Shown: in pieces, positions 1 to 14,067 of the stretch
Layout of the letters: every line of letters begins with the position of its first letter
How positions within the stretch are numbered: position 1 is the first letter of the stretch
Assembly: GCF_041146395.1 (NCBI RefSeq)
Contig: NC_091008.1
Coordinates: 7,453,501-7,517,500, forward strand
Origin: Eulemur rufifrons
Lineage: Eukaryota > Chordata > Mammalia > Primates > Lemuridae
Length of the DNA: 64,000 nucleotides
Reading direction: 5' to 3'
The notes under the pieces: model-generated
Seen by the model: only the letters and a program-made list of their open reading frames with translations
Databases searched by the model: none
Told to the model about the DNA's origin: nothing
Position numbers and translations under genes: made by a program

Positions 1-452
1 TGGTTATTTATTGTTGAGACATGCTTCATTACACAGCTCCTGTCTTGTTACTGAAACAACTTAATATGGTTTTGCACAACTAATGGTTTTCATCAGCATT
101 CATCATTGAATTGTTCTCCGCCTAAGAAACGGGGTTGGGATTCTAAATGCTGTCTGCGCTGCGATGGAGAATCTTATTACCCAAAAGGTACATGGTGAAT
201 TTTAGGAAGAAGCCAATTTAAATCAATCAATGAAATGGTTTCTGTAGAGAGTTGTGTGACAATTATACTAATGTACCGCTTATGCGTTAGGAGGTTAAAG
301 ATCTATTTTCTTTGTTACTGGTCAGCCAGAAAGAAACACCACTTCAGCGTGATTATCATGGGCATTTCTGTGTAGGAAAGTACAATGAGCTAAGATCCAA
401 GAGCATATACAGGCTTGCTGAGCCCTCGATAGCCCTCAGTTGCCTTATCAAT
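1..452. other. No recognisable feature
   Basis: A/T-leaning single-copy-looking sequence. I see no repeat consensus, splice-flanked ORF or RNA gene in it. Confidence 0.5.
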
Positions 453-462
453 AAGATGAAAA

Positions 463-794
463 GGCCGGGCGCGGTGGCTCACGCCTGTAATCCTGGCACT
501 CTGGGAGACCGAGGTGGGTGGATCGTTTGAGCTCAGGAGTTCGAGACCAGCCTGAGCAAGAGCGAGGCCCCGTCTCTACTAAAAGTAGAAAGAAATTATG
601 TGGACATCTAAAAATATTTATAGAAAAATTAGCCAGGCATGGTGGTGCATGCCTGTAGTCCCATCTACTTGGGAGGCTGAGGCAGGAGGATCGCTTGAGC
701 CCAGGAGTTTGAGGTTGCTGTGAGCGAGGCTGACACCACGGCACTCACTCTAGCCTGGGCAACAAAGCGAGACTCTGTCTCAAAAAAAATAAAA
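463..794 (+). mobile_element. Alu SINE, strepsirrhine type
   Basis: Starts GGCCGGGCGCGGTGGCTCACG and ends in an A-rich tail after CTCTGTCTC. The linker between the arms is the long form seen in lemur Alus. A 10-bp target-site duplication AAGATGAAAA flanks it at 453-462 and 795-804. The short ORFs here on both strands are Alu shadows. Confidence 0.95.
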
Positions 795-929
795 AAGATG
801 AAAAGAGGGCAAATATTCGTTTTCTCTAGTTTTACCTCATGTCTGATATTTTATGATTATCACATAATCTACTCCCACCACAAAACATCATTCCTGTGTT
901 AAAAGGGAGGGAAGACACACACAGACGAC

Positions 930-1075
930 ACCCAAAAGCCTTGGGAGCAAGTCCAGTATAATGGAAAAAGAACCCAGTTGGGGATGGGAAGATGAGCGTT
1001 CTAGTTTTAGCTCTGTGGACAACTCGCTTGGTGGCCTACTCAGTAGTCCGTGATGTTATTATTTTCAGTTCTAAG
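930..1075 (+). repeat. Possible MIR fragment
   Basis: The order of motifs (CAGTATAATGGAAAAAGAAC, then TTCTAGTTTTAGCTCTGTGGA) resembles the first half of MIR in plus orientation. The match is diverged and lacks the conserved core, so the call is weak. Confidence 0.3.
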
Positions 1076-1079
1076 ATTC

Positions 1080-3790
1080 TGTGGGTTCCCCGACGAAGTA
1101 AAATCCAGGTAGAAGAAGGGCGGGTAACTACCTGATATTATCAGGAAGTAATCTTTGACATGGGAGATGTAGGGGACGCTTGGGTTTGATGAGTTGTTTT
1201 TTAGCCCAACAACGTAGGTATTAAAAGAAATGTTTTATGGCTTTTTAGGTTACCTTCTAGAGGACTTTGTTGACGTGTGAAGAGGTGGAAGATCATCTCT
1301 CCTGCCCCACAAATCCTCTCTGAGTTTGGAACTAGTTGAGGAACCGGCAGAGTCAGGATCTGAGGATCACCTGCTGAGGCTGGATTTGAATACGGAGCTT
1401 CGATGTTTCTTCAATAGTGGAAAATTTGAATATTTCTGTGTTCTCCTAAGCAAATGCTTTGGGATGATCTATCAGAATAACGTAAAGAAGCCAGACGCAG
1501 AGGCACTGCGCATCTCTGCTAAAGCCCAGTCGTTGAGACGGAAGAGAAGGTGCTTCTGGAAGGAGTACACTCCTGACCCAGGTGTATTTGCCACGCGAAG
1601 TTTAGGATCTGGAGAAGGCTGGTGGCAAAGTGAGAGGAAGGGGTGCAGGACAGAGAACTGGGTCTGAATCCAGAGCTCTGTGAGGATTTTTGTTAGGCCA
1701 CCCTTCTTTGGGGCCCCCGAAAATATTTTTCTCAAGCCCTCTGTCCTCTGCAGAGCTGATAGAGCCAGTATAGAAGGGCTGGGCTACACTTACACGATTC
1801 ATAATCGCCCCAATCATCTGTGTCTCTGCTTGTTCGGAAAACACAGCGGGTACATTGGGAAGCCGGAGGAACTGTTATTCTAGAAGCCCTTTCTTGGAAG
1901 CGTAAGAGCAGGGCATTGGCAATTTTCCCTAACAGATTTTCTTATCTTTCTACTCTCGGTGGCAAATATTTAGTAGAAATATGCTTTTTCTTATTAACAT
2001 GACAGCTGAATATACACAGGGCAAAACTGGTATCTGTAAACAATTCTACATCAATTAGCCAGAAACTTTTCCCCCCACTTTTTGTCTTGATTTAGGGCAA
2101 AAATGTGTTAATTCCTGCCTAAGAATTTCGTAGAAGTGTCTGCCTTTTTTCCCCAAAAGCTCCTTGGGAGGATGAGTTAAGCTAAGGTCTAATCATGCAG
2201 GTCAAAGGGTTGTTTAGAGTCCTGAGACCCTGCTGAGATCTGTCTCACTGGGGTAGCTAACCTAATATGCCGCTAATAACTTTTGCCCTGGTTTCTAATT
2301 CACCAAAGCTTGGGAATATAATATCTGGTTTTATATCATTAGATCATGATCTAGTCATCTGGATTAGCTTACTTGGGTGTAGCGGAAATCCTGGGAGCTT
2401 TAGTGGTGGTGGAAATACTGATGTCTTGATGTAGAGGAACAGCTCTCTTCCTCCCAAATGCCTCTTTACCTGTCTTTGTGAATATACTTCACGGATAATC
2501 CCCCTCTTCCTTCCCCTATGTACGTCAGAACTAACGGGACTAGGTTTGTGTCACAGCTGGGCAAGGATACCGAGGGCTGTTTGTGACCAGAAGCCCAGGA
2601 AGACAATGGAATAGAAAGGTTTTTAGAAATCTAAAGCCTCGATAAGGTTTAAAATAAAACCTGGATTTGTGATCGTGAGGCAGAGTGCAAATCCAAGTAC
2701 CAGAATCTATGGCTGTTGCCTTTTGCCAGCACTGTGAGAAATACACAGGTAGCCTTGCAGCTCATCAGCTGAATGCGAAGAAAATACATAAAGTCAGGTG
2801 CTATTTTAGGCATAGTAGAGACAGGGGAGGTGGGGAGGAGGAAGAAGACAGAGCCCTGCTTTTATTTTATCTGCAGGGGCTTGCCTGGCTTGGAATCTTG
2901 GCCAGAGAAGATTCTAAGAGAATACAGAGAAGAAAACATAGTTAACAGACTTGATTCTGGGAGGAATGGATGCTGGAGACAAATTCGGAATCTGAGAAAA
3001 CACAGAACACCTTCCTTATTGGGAGGTCTAACAATTTAATACGTGCGTAGTTCTATGACCCAAACATGTCCCGTGTCCTCAGTCTACCTGCCTGGGAGGG
3101 AGAGGGGAGCACATGGCATGTTGAGGGGTAGAGCTGTGTCTGCCCCGTGGACCGGCCCAGATCACGAAGGCCTCGCAGAGCACTTAGGAGAGTTTGGAGA
3201 GATGTTACGGAGTTTTAAAAAATGGGTCATGGTGAGTGGCATGTCAGGATTATATAGGATAATGAAGCTGAAACAACTTATCTATCTACGTGATTTTCAA
3301 AGCAGCTCATTGATTTTATAAAATGTTTGTAAATATATACAGCATCGAGTGGACTAAAAGTTCTTTATAGAATTTTAAACATTTTAATAGGTTTGGTTGG
3401 CATTTTGTTGCTATCTAAGATAAGAAAAAAAAAAACGGGATAGAAACAGAAATACACTAATAAGAGAGTTTTTATTTCACATGAAGATAGAGCTCAGCAG
3501 TTACTTGGACGCGTGTTGGAGACGGCTGCTCTGTCTGCCCCGAGGTTAGCAGGAGCCTTTAGGGAGCCACGGGGGTGACACTCCAAGGGACAAGTTTTTA
3601 CCGTCTCTGCCACCGTGTCTGTGACCCCGAGTTGAAGAGTGGGGGTGTTGGATTTTCAAGACCTCAGTGTGAGGCTGTCGTTTCTACTTCCTGGATGTGT
3701 GACCTCGCGCCATTCCCATCCACAAGGTGGGACAACAGTTATTTGACAGGCTGATTGTGGGCGTTCAGTGAGGTGCTATTTCTGGAAGTA
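1080..3790. other. Unassigned sequence
   Basis: About 2.7 kb with several short ORFs on both strands (the longest, 113 codons, at 1326-1667 plus). None is bounded by convincing splice sites or recognised. A possible diverged MIR fragment may lie near 3640-3780. Nothing here supports a gene. Confidence 0.4.
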
Positions 3791-3812
3791 TTTCCACTGA
3801 GAGCTCACTTTC

Positions 3813-4155
3813 TTTCTTTTTTTTTTTTTTTTTTTGAGACAGAGTCTCACTTTGTTGCCCAGGCTAGAGTGAGTGCCGTGGCGTCAGCCTAGCTCACAGC
3901 AACCTCAAACTCCTGGGCTCAAGCGATCCTCCTGCCTCAGCCTCCCGAGTAGCTGGGACTACAGGCATGCGCCACTATGCCCGGCTAATTTTTCTATATA
4001 TAGTTTTAGTTGTCCATATAATTTCTTTCTATTTTTAGTAGAGACGGGGTCTCGCTCTTTGCTCAGGCTGGTCTCAAACTCCTGACCTCGAGCGATCCAC
4101 CCGCCTCGGCCTCCCAGAGTGCTAGGATGACAGGCGTGAGCCACCGCGCCCGGCC
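3813..4155 (-). mobile_element. Alu SINE, strepsirrhine type
   Basis: Minus-strand copy: the poly-T end is on the left and GCGCCCGGCC on the right. The 14-bp target-site duplication GAGAGCTCACTTTC is at 3799-3812 and 4156-4169 and is perfect, which fixes both ends. The linker is the lemur form. Confidence 0.95.
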
Positions 4156-4304
4156 GAGAGCTCACTTTCACTAGCCCAGCTTCTGTTCCGAGTCATAGTG
4201 GCCCCCTCACAGATATTCCCTGATTTCTTACAAAGTTCACCAGGAAGGCAGATAATTCACGCCTACGATTCTTGGGTTCTTCCATCGTATGCCCAAATGA
4301 ACAG

Positions 4305-4492
4305 GAGTGCGGGCTTTGCGTTCTGCCTGACTTGTCTCCTCTCAGCCTTAGTTTTCTCATCATTAAAATGAGGATAATGATAGTATCAACCTAATGGGCT
4401 GTCATGATAATTAGATGAAATTACACAAGTCGGACACTTAACTCAGCACCTGACACATACTAATCCCTCAATAAATGGTTGCTATTACTAGT
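4305..4492 (+). repeat. MIR SINE
   Basis: Shows the MIR 3' half in order: CTCAGCCTTAGTTTTCTCAT, then AAATGAGGATAATGATAGTA, then AGCACCTGACACATACTAAT and CTCAATAAATGGTTGCTATT. Plus orientation. Confidence 0.8.
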
Positions 4493-4494
4493 TT

Positions 4495-5984
4495 CATGTA
4501 CACATGAAGGACTTTGATCTACACTTTTGGGGTTCAGATACAAACTACGTCTCATTAGCAGAATTAGGAAAAAGCAGAAGGAGTGACGAATGCTATTAAG
4601 TAATTGTTGGCCAAAAGAGCTGCGGTAAAAGGACAAATGCATCTTCTGTATCTTCAGCAAGACTCTACAGTAACACAGGGCATTTCTTTGAGAAAATAGA
4701 ACACCAATAAAAACCTATGGGCTTTTTGTAATTCTTAAAAAAAAAAAAAAAAAACAACAAAAAAACAACTCACCACATTCCTTACATATTTTGATTAACA
4801 ATGAACTTTTATGGTTAATGTGGCAACTTAAAGAAAGAATAAAGAAACTATTGTTTCACTTAAATGGAAATTATTTAAGAAAGAAATACTCTGACTAGTC
4901 ACATAAGTAACAAGCATCTCTTATTTACTGGGTACTGAACGAGGTATCTTAAGAGAGAAACTGTCAGTAAGAACTAATATTTACCATGAGAAAATGTATT
5001 CAAAGCAATTAGACCAGGCTGGTGTTAATACCTGGAGCCCCAAAATATTAATTCTTCCTTACTCCTCCCAAGGAACTTGTAAGACGTATGGGGAGATAAG
5101 ACACGTGGAAGATAAAATTTTGTGCAGCAAAGGGTCAAAAAAAAAAAAAACCTATCTACTGAGTAGTACCTGCAGGGAATGCTCTAGGAATTCCATTGGT
5201 TAATCCTCAATAAAAGCTTCTAGGGGTGGTGGGATTTCAATGTTCCTGTGTGCCACAGAAGTTCTGAGATAATGCCTGGTAATTAGCATAAGCTTGAAGC
5301 CAAATAGCTGGAAAAACATGTTCCAGGACATTGGAGATCAAATCATATTTCTATAAAAAGAATCTGCTGGGTGTTCAGCTGACAGAACATCAACCATAAA
5401 AGGATAGTTTAATGCATTTCAATCATTATCTAAACACAAAATCACAGAGCCAAGTTTATGTGCATTGTTAATCATAGGCTGTGAATCTGGTAAAAGAAAA
5501 ATGTAACAGAAGTATTTTTTCCTTTTCTGATTTTTAAATTACAACATTTGATTTTTGAGAATCACTAAAAAAGAGGGATTGCTTGGAATAACCTCTCTAA
5601 GGGAAGTCCATGCTCTTATTAGAGAGACAAAACCATGCTGCAGAGAAAGAGCTCTGGAAACAGTGACTTACAAAAATACTGAAGCCCTTGCTTTTGCTAA
5701 TATTTAAATTCTAGAAGAAATGTCCCACTCCAGGGATTCTTGTCATCTATTTGTGTTGGGATGTGGGTGGGTTTTAAATCAGCAGTTACTTTTTCAATTA
5801 TAAATAATACTAATCACTCAGTTGTTTCCTAAACTATTTTAAATCAACTGATCTTTGAAAATATTGAAAAAATTATGTATCTTGCAGACAAGAAAATAAG
5901 GGTCTTAAAGTAGATTGTTGTAAAATAAAATCAATAGCTTTCTGATACAACATGCTCTTGTATAGAAAACATAAAGTATTCCAT
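4495..5984. other. Unassigned A/T-rich sequence
   Basis: Contains A-runs at 4737-4754 and 5138-5151 and no recognised repeat or coding structure. Confidence 0.4.
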
Positions 5985-6880
5985 TTACAATTAAAGAACA
6001 TCTAGAAAAATTGTCTTAAGAAATATTCAGGAACTGGATGAATAAAATTATAACATTCTACATGCTACTTTGACAGATTTGAGAACATGGCAAAAGATTT
6101 GAATAAATGGAAAGACATAACTTAGAAAAACTAGTCATCTTTTTTTTTGTTAAAAGGTCAACTCTGTTTAAATTTACTCTCTGTGCATTGCAATATCAAT
6201 CAAAATCCCCATTTGTTATGGTGAGGAACTTGACAAAATGATTCTAAATTTCACTTTGAAAAATAAGCATTCAAGAACAGCTAGAAGAATCCTGAAAAAA
6301 ATATTAAGAAGGAACATTGCCTCACCAGATGTTAAAATGTATCATAAAATTGCTGAAATTAAAACACTGTGGCGCTGGCTGAGAAATAGATGGTTAAGAA
6401 ACAAAGTGTCCAGTCTCAGGCCCAATTATGTTTACGGATTTAGCATACGAGAAATCAGCATTTTGAATCAGTGGGGAAAAATGTATTAGTGAATAAATGT
6501 CCAATATGTAACCATTTGGGGAAAAATGTCATTCCTACAGTGTTCTTTACATTGTATCTGTTTAAAAAAGAAACTGTAAAAGTAACAGGAGAAATTATGT
6601 GCATATTTTAAACATGATATCAGGGTGGGGAAGGCCTTTCTAAGCATGACACAAAAGACCGAAACAATAAAAAACAAGATTGATGAATGTAACTGTAAAG
6701 AAATTAAATACTTCTGTGTAGAATAAACACTCTGAGTGAGTTTAGGAGACAAATGGCCAAGAAGAAAAAGCATTTTCCATGTATATGATCGACAGAGGTC
6801 TACTACCCTTAATACATAAAGATCTCTTACAAGTCAATAAGAACATACACCCCAATAGAAAAATGTGCAAAACTAAAAAT
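5985..6880 (+). mobile_element. L1 ORF2 fragment, old
   Basis: Resembles the 3' part of L1 ORF2 at the DNA level: GCAATATCAATCAAAATCCC near 6189, a stretch around 6235-6390 matching the region before the conserved ACAGTGTGG-like motif (here ACACTGTGGCGCTGG), and CTTACAAGTCAATAAGAACA near 6827. The frame is broken by stops and indels. Plus orientation, 5' and 3' truncated, typical of an L1M-age copy. Confidence 0.7.
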
Positions 6881-7120
6881 ACAGGCTACATCAAACATAC
6901 CTTGGTTGTTTAAGAGAATTAATGGGACATCAAGCTCAGAAGATGAGGGAGGAGAACTGACAATGAATTTGAGAAAAGTTCAAAACAGAATTCTTGCTTG
7001 TAGTGGAATAATAAAATATTTTTGTTGTAGTGCAAAGTATTTCAAACTTTACTACATTGTTTATAGAAATACCTGTGTTATGTACTGAATGTGAGTCTAA
7101 TCGTCACTAAAGATCTTTTT

Positions 7121-8215
<1,095 letters not shown>

Positions 8216-9420
8216 GAAGATTATTTCATCCCAAAGAACTTCTCCACGCTTTTGGAAGAATTCTTCCATAAAGGTTATTCCTCTCTGACTTCTGCTGAAG
8301 GTCTGAGGATGAAGACAGAGTTAAGTAAGCAAAGAAAAAGTATTTCCTAGAGTCTCAGAAATAGAGTGGATGAAGAAACTCGTCAATGGACAATCATTGT
8401 GCTTTAATTTCCTTAATCATGTCTTCGGTTGATAAGCTAAGGCAAGTTCAAGCAAAACTTCATGAAGCATAAATATTTCCTTGGAGGTTTTGAGGTAGGA
8501 AGAACGCCAGCTGGATTATCTCAGGACTTTTGACTGCACCCATTAATAGTTATGTGAACGCATTTGAAATTTCTTTATTATACGCTGGTTCTAAATACAA
8601 TAGGTTAAAAAATGATTAAAACAAAATCTCCCAGGAATGCTTTTAAGTAGACCTATGATTTAAGCTTGGTTTTATATTTTAAGAATCTTTTGCCCTCCTT
8701 TGGTTTTTCTGCAGGAAAGAATGATTCATTTTTTTTCTGGAACTGAGAATAATTGAAGTCTGATAATGTTTTTGAGAAGCAATTTATTATAGTACTTTAG
8801 GAATCTTACTCTCCTACAGTTGAATCACGCCAACGTAGAATTTTAAAACACATCTTTATGTGAGCAGAGCACATTCTTCAAAAGACCTGGGTAAAGCTGA
8901 CTGACAAACTGTGTGTACTATGCATCTACTTCCATAAAAACGATTTTATTATAGGATCTCACCCCCATCAAAAACAGAGTAGAAAGTTGTAACAATGTCA
9001 GGGAACCTAAATGATACCCATAGCAGTATTATCATTTAATATTCATTGCGTACCAACAATGAGATAGACTTTTTATAAAACACAGCAAGACAGCTGATTC
9101 CTGTCCTTAGACAACCACCTTGTATGTCAAACTAGTATTGAAGTCTTTTTGTTTCTTTATAAAACCAAAGCACAAAAAATTGTCATTTGGAAATGGACAG
9201 AATGATTAAAGCTCAAAATTTAAATTAACTGAAGCACTGTGCCCTATATATAGGTAGACAGTGAATAATTTTTGTATCGTTTGATCTATTCGTAGTTACA
9301 GATCCTTTATTTAAACTTAAAATTTCATCAACCAGTTCACATCATTTGTTTTACAAAAATTTAATAAACACTGTATGCAAAACTGGGTAGAAAAAGATAT
9401 GAGGATAGGAAAGTGTGTGG
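8216..9420. other. Unassigned A/T-rich sequence
   Basis: No repeat consensus recognised. A strong acceptor-like tract ending TTTTTCTGCAG lies at about 8715, but no open frame with a donor follows it. Confidence 0.4.
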
Positions 9421-9424
9421 TATT

Positions 9425-9900
9425 TGGGGCAATAATGAATGTCCACGAGACTATACTACAGGTGTGCAGCAGAAGTTATCCGGGCTGCTTTGGCTGCAGG
9501 TAGCAGAAAACATGATTAACGGTGGCTTGAATAGGGTTTGTCCCGCCTTTGTACCCAAACAGACGATTGCTGTCCTTGCTAGCATTGTTCCACAATGGTG
9601 TCAAAGATCCGGGTTCTTTCTAGCTTTCTATTCTTCTACCTTCCTACATACGCTGGCTTCTCCTCTTTTGCAAGAGGCCCCGCAGTTTTTAATACGGCTA
9701 CCACGACACCAGGTATCACATGCATTCAGGAAGAACAGGAAAGAGGGAAGGAAAGATTCCAATCACATGTGTTCCTTTTGTCAGGAAATATTACTCCTAG
9801 TTGTAAAGGGGGGTGGAAAAATGTCCACTTGGTCAAGGGAAAGAACATTGCAATTATTGCCTTAGAACGATCGTTAATCACTTCTCAGAGATGAGCACAT
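9425..9900 (+). repeat. Old interspersed repeat, family unresolved
   Basis: The order of short motifs (GGCTGCAGGTAGCAGAAAAC, TGGCTTGAATAGGGTTTG, CCTACATACGCTGGCTTC, TGTAAAGGGGGGTGGAAAAA, TGTCCACTTGGTCAAGGGAA) is that of a common ancient mammalian interspersed repeat with an LTR-like layout. I cannot name the subfamily. The 150- and 99-codon ORFs over it are therefore probably not genes. Confidence 0.4.
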
Positions 9901-10510
9901 CGCTGACCCACAGAGAGAAGTTCTGATGGCAGAAACAGGGCAGATTAGTCATTGATGGGCAGTTTATAGTCTTCCACAGAGAAGGAGAAAAGATGAGTTG
10001 GTAGCAAAGTCTTCAAGGCTGTTTTGGTAGGTGTAGGAGTTTAGGCTTCGTCAGCAAATATGTAGCATTTAATATGAGTCTCCAGTTAATGGGTTGGGTG
10101 TGTCATTGCCATAAACCGTAGAAGATTGCTAGGGTTTTAGACTGCGTTGTGCTTATGAAAATTTTTATGGTATTCTAGTTTTATGTCATAGAAAAAATGT
10201 TTGCCAGATAGGCCTTACAGAGGCAGACTTTTGCAACCTATTTAGCAAAATAACCAGAAAGAGTGGACCTATTTATCCACCAGAAGTCAGATACATCCTA
10301 GAGCAAGCAGCCTGTATGTCTTCAAAATTTCACCAAGATTTGAGGCGGGAAGAGAGAAGTATCTCCTACAGCCTAATGGTGTTGAGTCCCTCCAGCCCAT
10401 GCTCTTAAAGGACTTGTGAGCCCTCAGCCAACATATACACACCTGGTGCCTTGTGTCTAAACATGACATGAAAATAGCAATGAGATGCTTTTGGATGCCA
10501 TCTGATCTCT

Positions 10511-10847
10511 TTTTTTTTTTTTTTTTTTTGAGACAATCTCACTCTGTTGCCCGGGCTAGAGTGAGTGCGGTGGAGTCAGCCTAGCTCACAGCAACCTCAG
10601 ACTCCTGGGCTCAAGCGATCCTCCTGCCTCAGCCTCCTGAGTAGCTGGGACTACAGGCATGCACCACCATGCCCGGCTAATTATTTCTATACATATTTTT
10701 AGTTGTCCAGATAATTTCTTTCTATTTTTAGTAGAGATGGGGTCTTGCTCTTGCTCAGGCTGGTCTCGAACTCCTGACCTCGAGCGATCCTCCCTCCTTG
10801 GCCTCCCAGAGTGCTAGGATTACAGGCGTGAGCCACCGCGCCTGGGC
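10511..10847 (-). mobile_element. Alu SINE, strepsirrhine type
   Basis: Minus orientation, flanked by a perfect 13-bp duplication CCATCTGATCTCT at 10498-10510 and 10848-10860. Confidence 0.95.
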
Positions 10848-10860
10848 CCATCTGATCTCT

Positions 10861-12833
10861 TATACACAGAATTGGTCTGTTTCACTATGTTATGCTTCAA
10901 GTGTTCATTTAATTAACTCTCTCTTAAAATGTATTTAACTTATCATTCAAACACCAGTAATATTCGGCTCCATATGCCAGATATTAGGAGGTCTGAAATA
11001 GAATTTATAATATTTTGAAAAAGAAAAATAGTTCTTTTAAGGAAAGTGCTGCAAAGAAAGTCTCTTTGAGAGTTTAGCCACGTATTTTCCTACTTTGAAC
11101 GTGGATACAGATGGGCAGGTATCACCAATTTGGTGGTTCAAGTTGCTTCTATCTTTTTTAGTATCGCTTGGTGCCAGTAATGATTTTTAGTGATTATGTA
11201 AATTGGTTAAAGCCGTGACCATTTGGAGGTTGGCTTCCTTCTTGTCGATTTTAATTACTTTGTGATGCGTTCTAGATCTTTGTAAGAAATAGGACCACTG
11301 CGGGCATCAGTTTGTAAAACCTGTAGCCCGCCGTGGTTTCCTTGTTTACAAACAGAAGGATGTGGGGTGTATACAGGACGCTCAGGAAAGAAAGGGGGAC
11401 CATTATGCCTTGTTTCTGTGATGCCCTGCCCCCTTCCTGCGGTGATTCATTAAGACACATAAGCAGGAAGCGGTGTCCCTACGGCCACTTCACATCTAGA
11501 AGCAAAGCGGTCTGACTGTTGCTAAGACAGGTTTAAACAACAGGAACCCAGACTGGAGGCAGTGACAGATAAACAGAGGTACAAGTACTGCAGATACTGT
11601 CATTAAAAACATCTGGTGATTTTTAACTGACCTTAGAGCCTGAAATATAAGCATTTAGTCAGGACTCCTAGTGTTGTTCTGCTACACACACTAGACATTA
11701 AGAACTTTTATAGTTAGGGGCTCGTTAAGGCAGCGTAGGGCCAGAATGGACATTTTTGGAGCAGTCACACAAGGATCAACTGTGGCTCTAGACATTTTTG
11801 GAGCAGTTACCTGTGGCTCTAGATGAATTCTGTTGATTACCTCAAAATCTCTGCATAATTTCATCCATAATAACTTTATTTCTTACATTGAGATTTTTCT
11901 CTAGTATTATGTATTTTTTTTTTTAACCTTTTGTTTCTCTGGTATGCTGACCACTCACTCCAATTTCCTGCAGATTACTTAAAATTTCAAACAGAGGTGT
12001 GTTTGTATGACTAAGGGTGGCTGCAGTTGGGTTGTTAGATCCAAAGGAGAATAAAATCACAGGCAGCGCCGTTAGGTGTTGTGGGCAGGACCAAGTGGAA
12101 AGTTCCTTCCTCTCTCCACTCTCCTTCCTTCCTACATAGCTCGCATCTCCTCTTTGCTAGGCATTTTTCGGGACTGTTTATGCCCCTAGAATCATACAAT
12201 ATTTGACAAAAGAAAAGACAAAAGATAGGCAGACTCATAGCTACACAGTTATTAATAGAACTTCCCACTTTTGACTCAATGCACTTTCCAATGCCAGGTA
12301 GTAGGTGACAAAGTAAGACAAGATGACATTGTTTTCCTGACATGTGTAGTTTCAGACAGTATTCAGCTGAATCACAGAATGTCATCTAGGCAATTAAGAA
12401 TATTTTGTCTACGAAAGAACAACATTGACGTGTGTCTTTACCTTGTGACTGGTTTAATGGATCTACCCAAAGAATAGCTCTGTGATGATACTTCTGCTAA
12501 AAAGCTACCATGCTATTTATAGCTGCACCAATTAAGCTACTTCTGTTTCGAAGAGCATTGGATTCTTTATGAAGGGTGTTGACCCATTAGAATGACATAA
12601 TAAACATAACAGATAATTTAAAATCACCTTCCCATTGGAGTAGGTCAATGTTCTCAAAGCCCTGCAAAAGAATCACAGTGCTTAGTATGGTGGAGCGGGG
12701 GAGGCAGGAAGAGATTTCTAAGGAATGGTGTGTTTCAGAGAAACTTTGCTCTCTGGACTCCAGGCCTCCTTTACAGCAAAAACAAAAAAAAAAAAAAAAA
12801 GAAAAAAAAAAGAAAGAAACACTTTGCTTACAG
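10861..12833. other. Unassigned sequence upstream of the first detected exon
   Basis: No recognised repeat. It includes a local imperfect duplication at about 11748-11823 (GACATTTTTGGAGCAGT ... CTGTGGCTCTAGA occurs twice). Several acceptor-like tracts (for example before 11976 and 12161) lead only to frames that stop or are out of phase with the exon at 12834. Confidence 0.4.
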
Positions 12834-12913
12834 ATGGAAGACTCTGGGATTAGGATTTCATAATGCTGATGAATCTTCCACCTGGAATAATGAATGTGAA
12901 CTGTACATTCAAG
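12834..12913 (+). CDS. Exon of unrecognised spliced gene (1st detected)
   Basis: An 80-nt internal exon of a protein I do not recognise. It follows TTTGCTTACAG and ends AAG|GTAAAA. Only the frame starting at its second base is open, giving 26 codons beginning WKTLGLGFHNADESS and ending NECELYIQ, with one base (G) carried over. That G joins the next detected exon to make GAA (E), so phases agree. The usual pyrimidine tract is largely replaced by an A-rich run at 12780-12820, so the acceptor is the weak point. The preceding exon should end with two bases of a codon and was not found. The ATG at its first base is out of frame (stop after 9 codons), so this is not a start exon. Confidence 0.55.
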
Positions 12914-13739
12914 GTAAAAATAACATCAGTGCTGAGCTTCTCTAAGTTGCTTGACGTGACATGTTCTAACTTATGCTTTAAGCCTGTCTGCTCACAAATA
13001 TCTCTTAAATAGCAAAGCTATATATAAATGAGCCCATTTATTTTGGATGACTGGTTACAGGAGAAATGCATGACATTTCCATCGTCTTATAGGTCTAATT
13101 TAGCTGGACTGAAACGATGTCATTTTTTTTTTTTTTATGGTGGGATTAACTCTGCCACTTGTTGAGGTATAGGCGTTCTGCAGCTTCCAGAGCCCTGAGA
13201 ACTCTCTCCTGTTTTGTGTGGAGGGGAGTTCAGACTTGGATTCGCAGGAAAACAAACACCAGATCTAGTTTGCTTTGGATTATTACCTGCTAGCTAATGT
13301 GCTTGCAGATCTGGCTGAAAGGGTTGCGGGGTCGTATATGCAGAGGGGTCAGTTGTTTTGGCTGCCACAGGCGGCTTCTTGTTTTGTTGGGCTTGCTAAA
13401 TCTCCCTACAGAAAACAGCCGTGTCCTGTTTTTCAGGTTTTCAAAAACTCCTTTTTCTCAGCGCTATATGAAATGCACAGCTATTATTTTCCTGTGTGTG
13501 AACATGCCTTTTCGCTTCAGCATGGCAAACGAGGAAGGCACCCTCCCTCCAAATGCCATCCAATCCCTCCGGGGCAAATATTCTGCCCATCATTTGTGTG
13601 GGTAATTACAGGTATTCCTGCTGCAATTTATAAAATTATAGGAAGTTTACTTTTTCTTGGTTGTGAGTTTTGAGCATAGAAAGTTGCCTGACTAGTTCCA
13701 AGGCTTTGCTCTCAAAGCTGTTGTAATATATTCATTTTT

Positions 13740-14067
13740 TTTTTTTTTTGAGACAGAGTCTCGCTCTGTCGCCCGGGCTAGAGTGCTGTGGCGTCAGCCT
13801 AGCTCACAGCAACCTCAAACTCCTGGGATCAAGCGACCCTCCTGCCTCAGCCTCCCAAGTAGCTGGAACTACAGGCATGCGCCACCACGCCCGGCTAATT
13901 TTTTTCTATATATATTTTTAGTTGGCCAGATCATTTCTTTCTATTTTTAGTAGAGACGGGGTTTCGCTCTCGCTCAGGCTGGTCTCGAACTCCTGAGCTC
14001 AAACCATCCATCCTCCTCGGCCTCCCAGAGGGCTAGGATTACAGGCGTGAGCCACAGCGCCCGGTCC
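13740..14067 (-). mobile_element. Alu SINE, strepsirrhine type
   Basis: Minus orientation. The duplication ATATATTCATTTTT flanks it at about 13727-13740 and 14068-14081. Lies in the intron after the exon at 12834. Confidence 0.93.

Noticed and set aside
3184..3229. Exon-like block ending CATG|GTGAGT
   Set aside because: Its open frame carries TG, which would make a stop with the A of the exon at 12834.
9413..9894. 150- and 99-codon plus ORFs
   Set aside because: They overlap an old interspersed repeat and each other in different frames.
12161..12299. Exon-like block after CTCCTCTTTGCTAG
   Set aside because: The open frame stops before the donor, and the other frames stop earlier.
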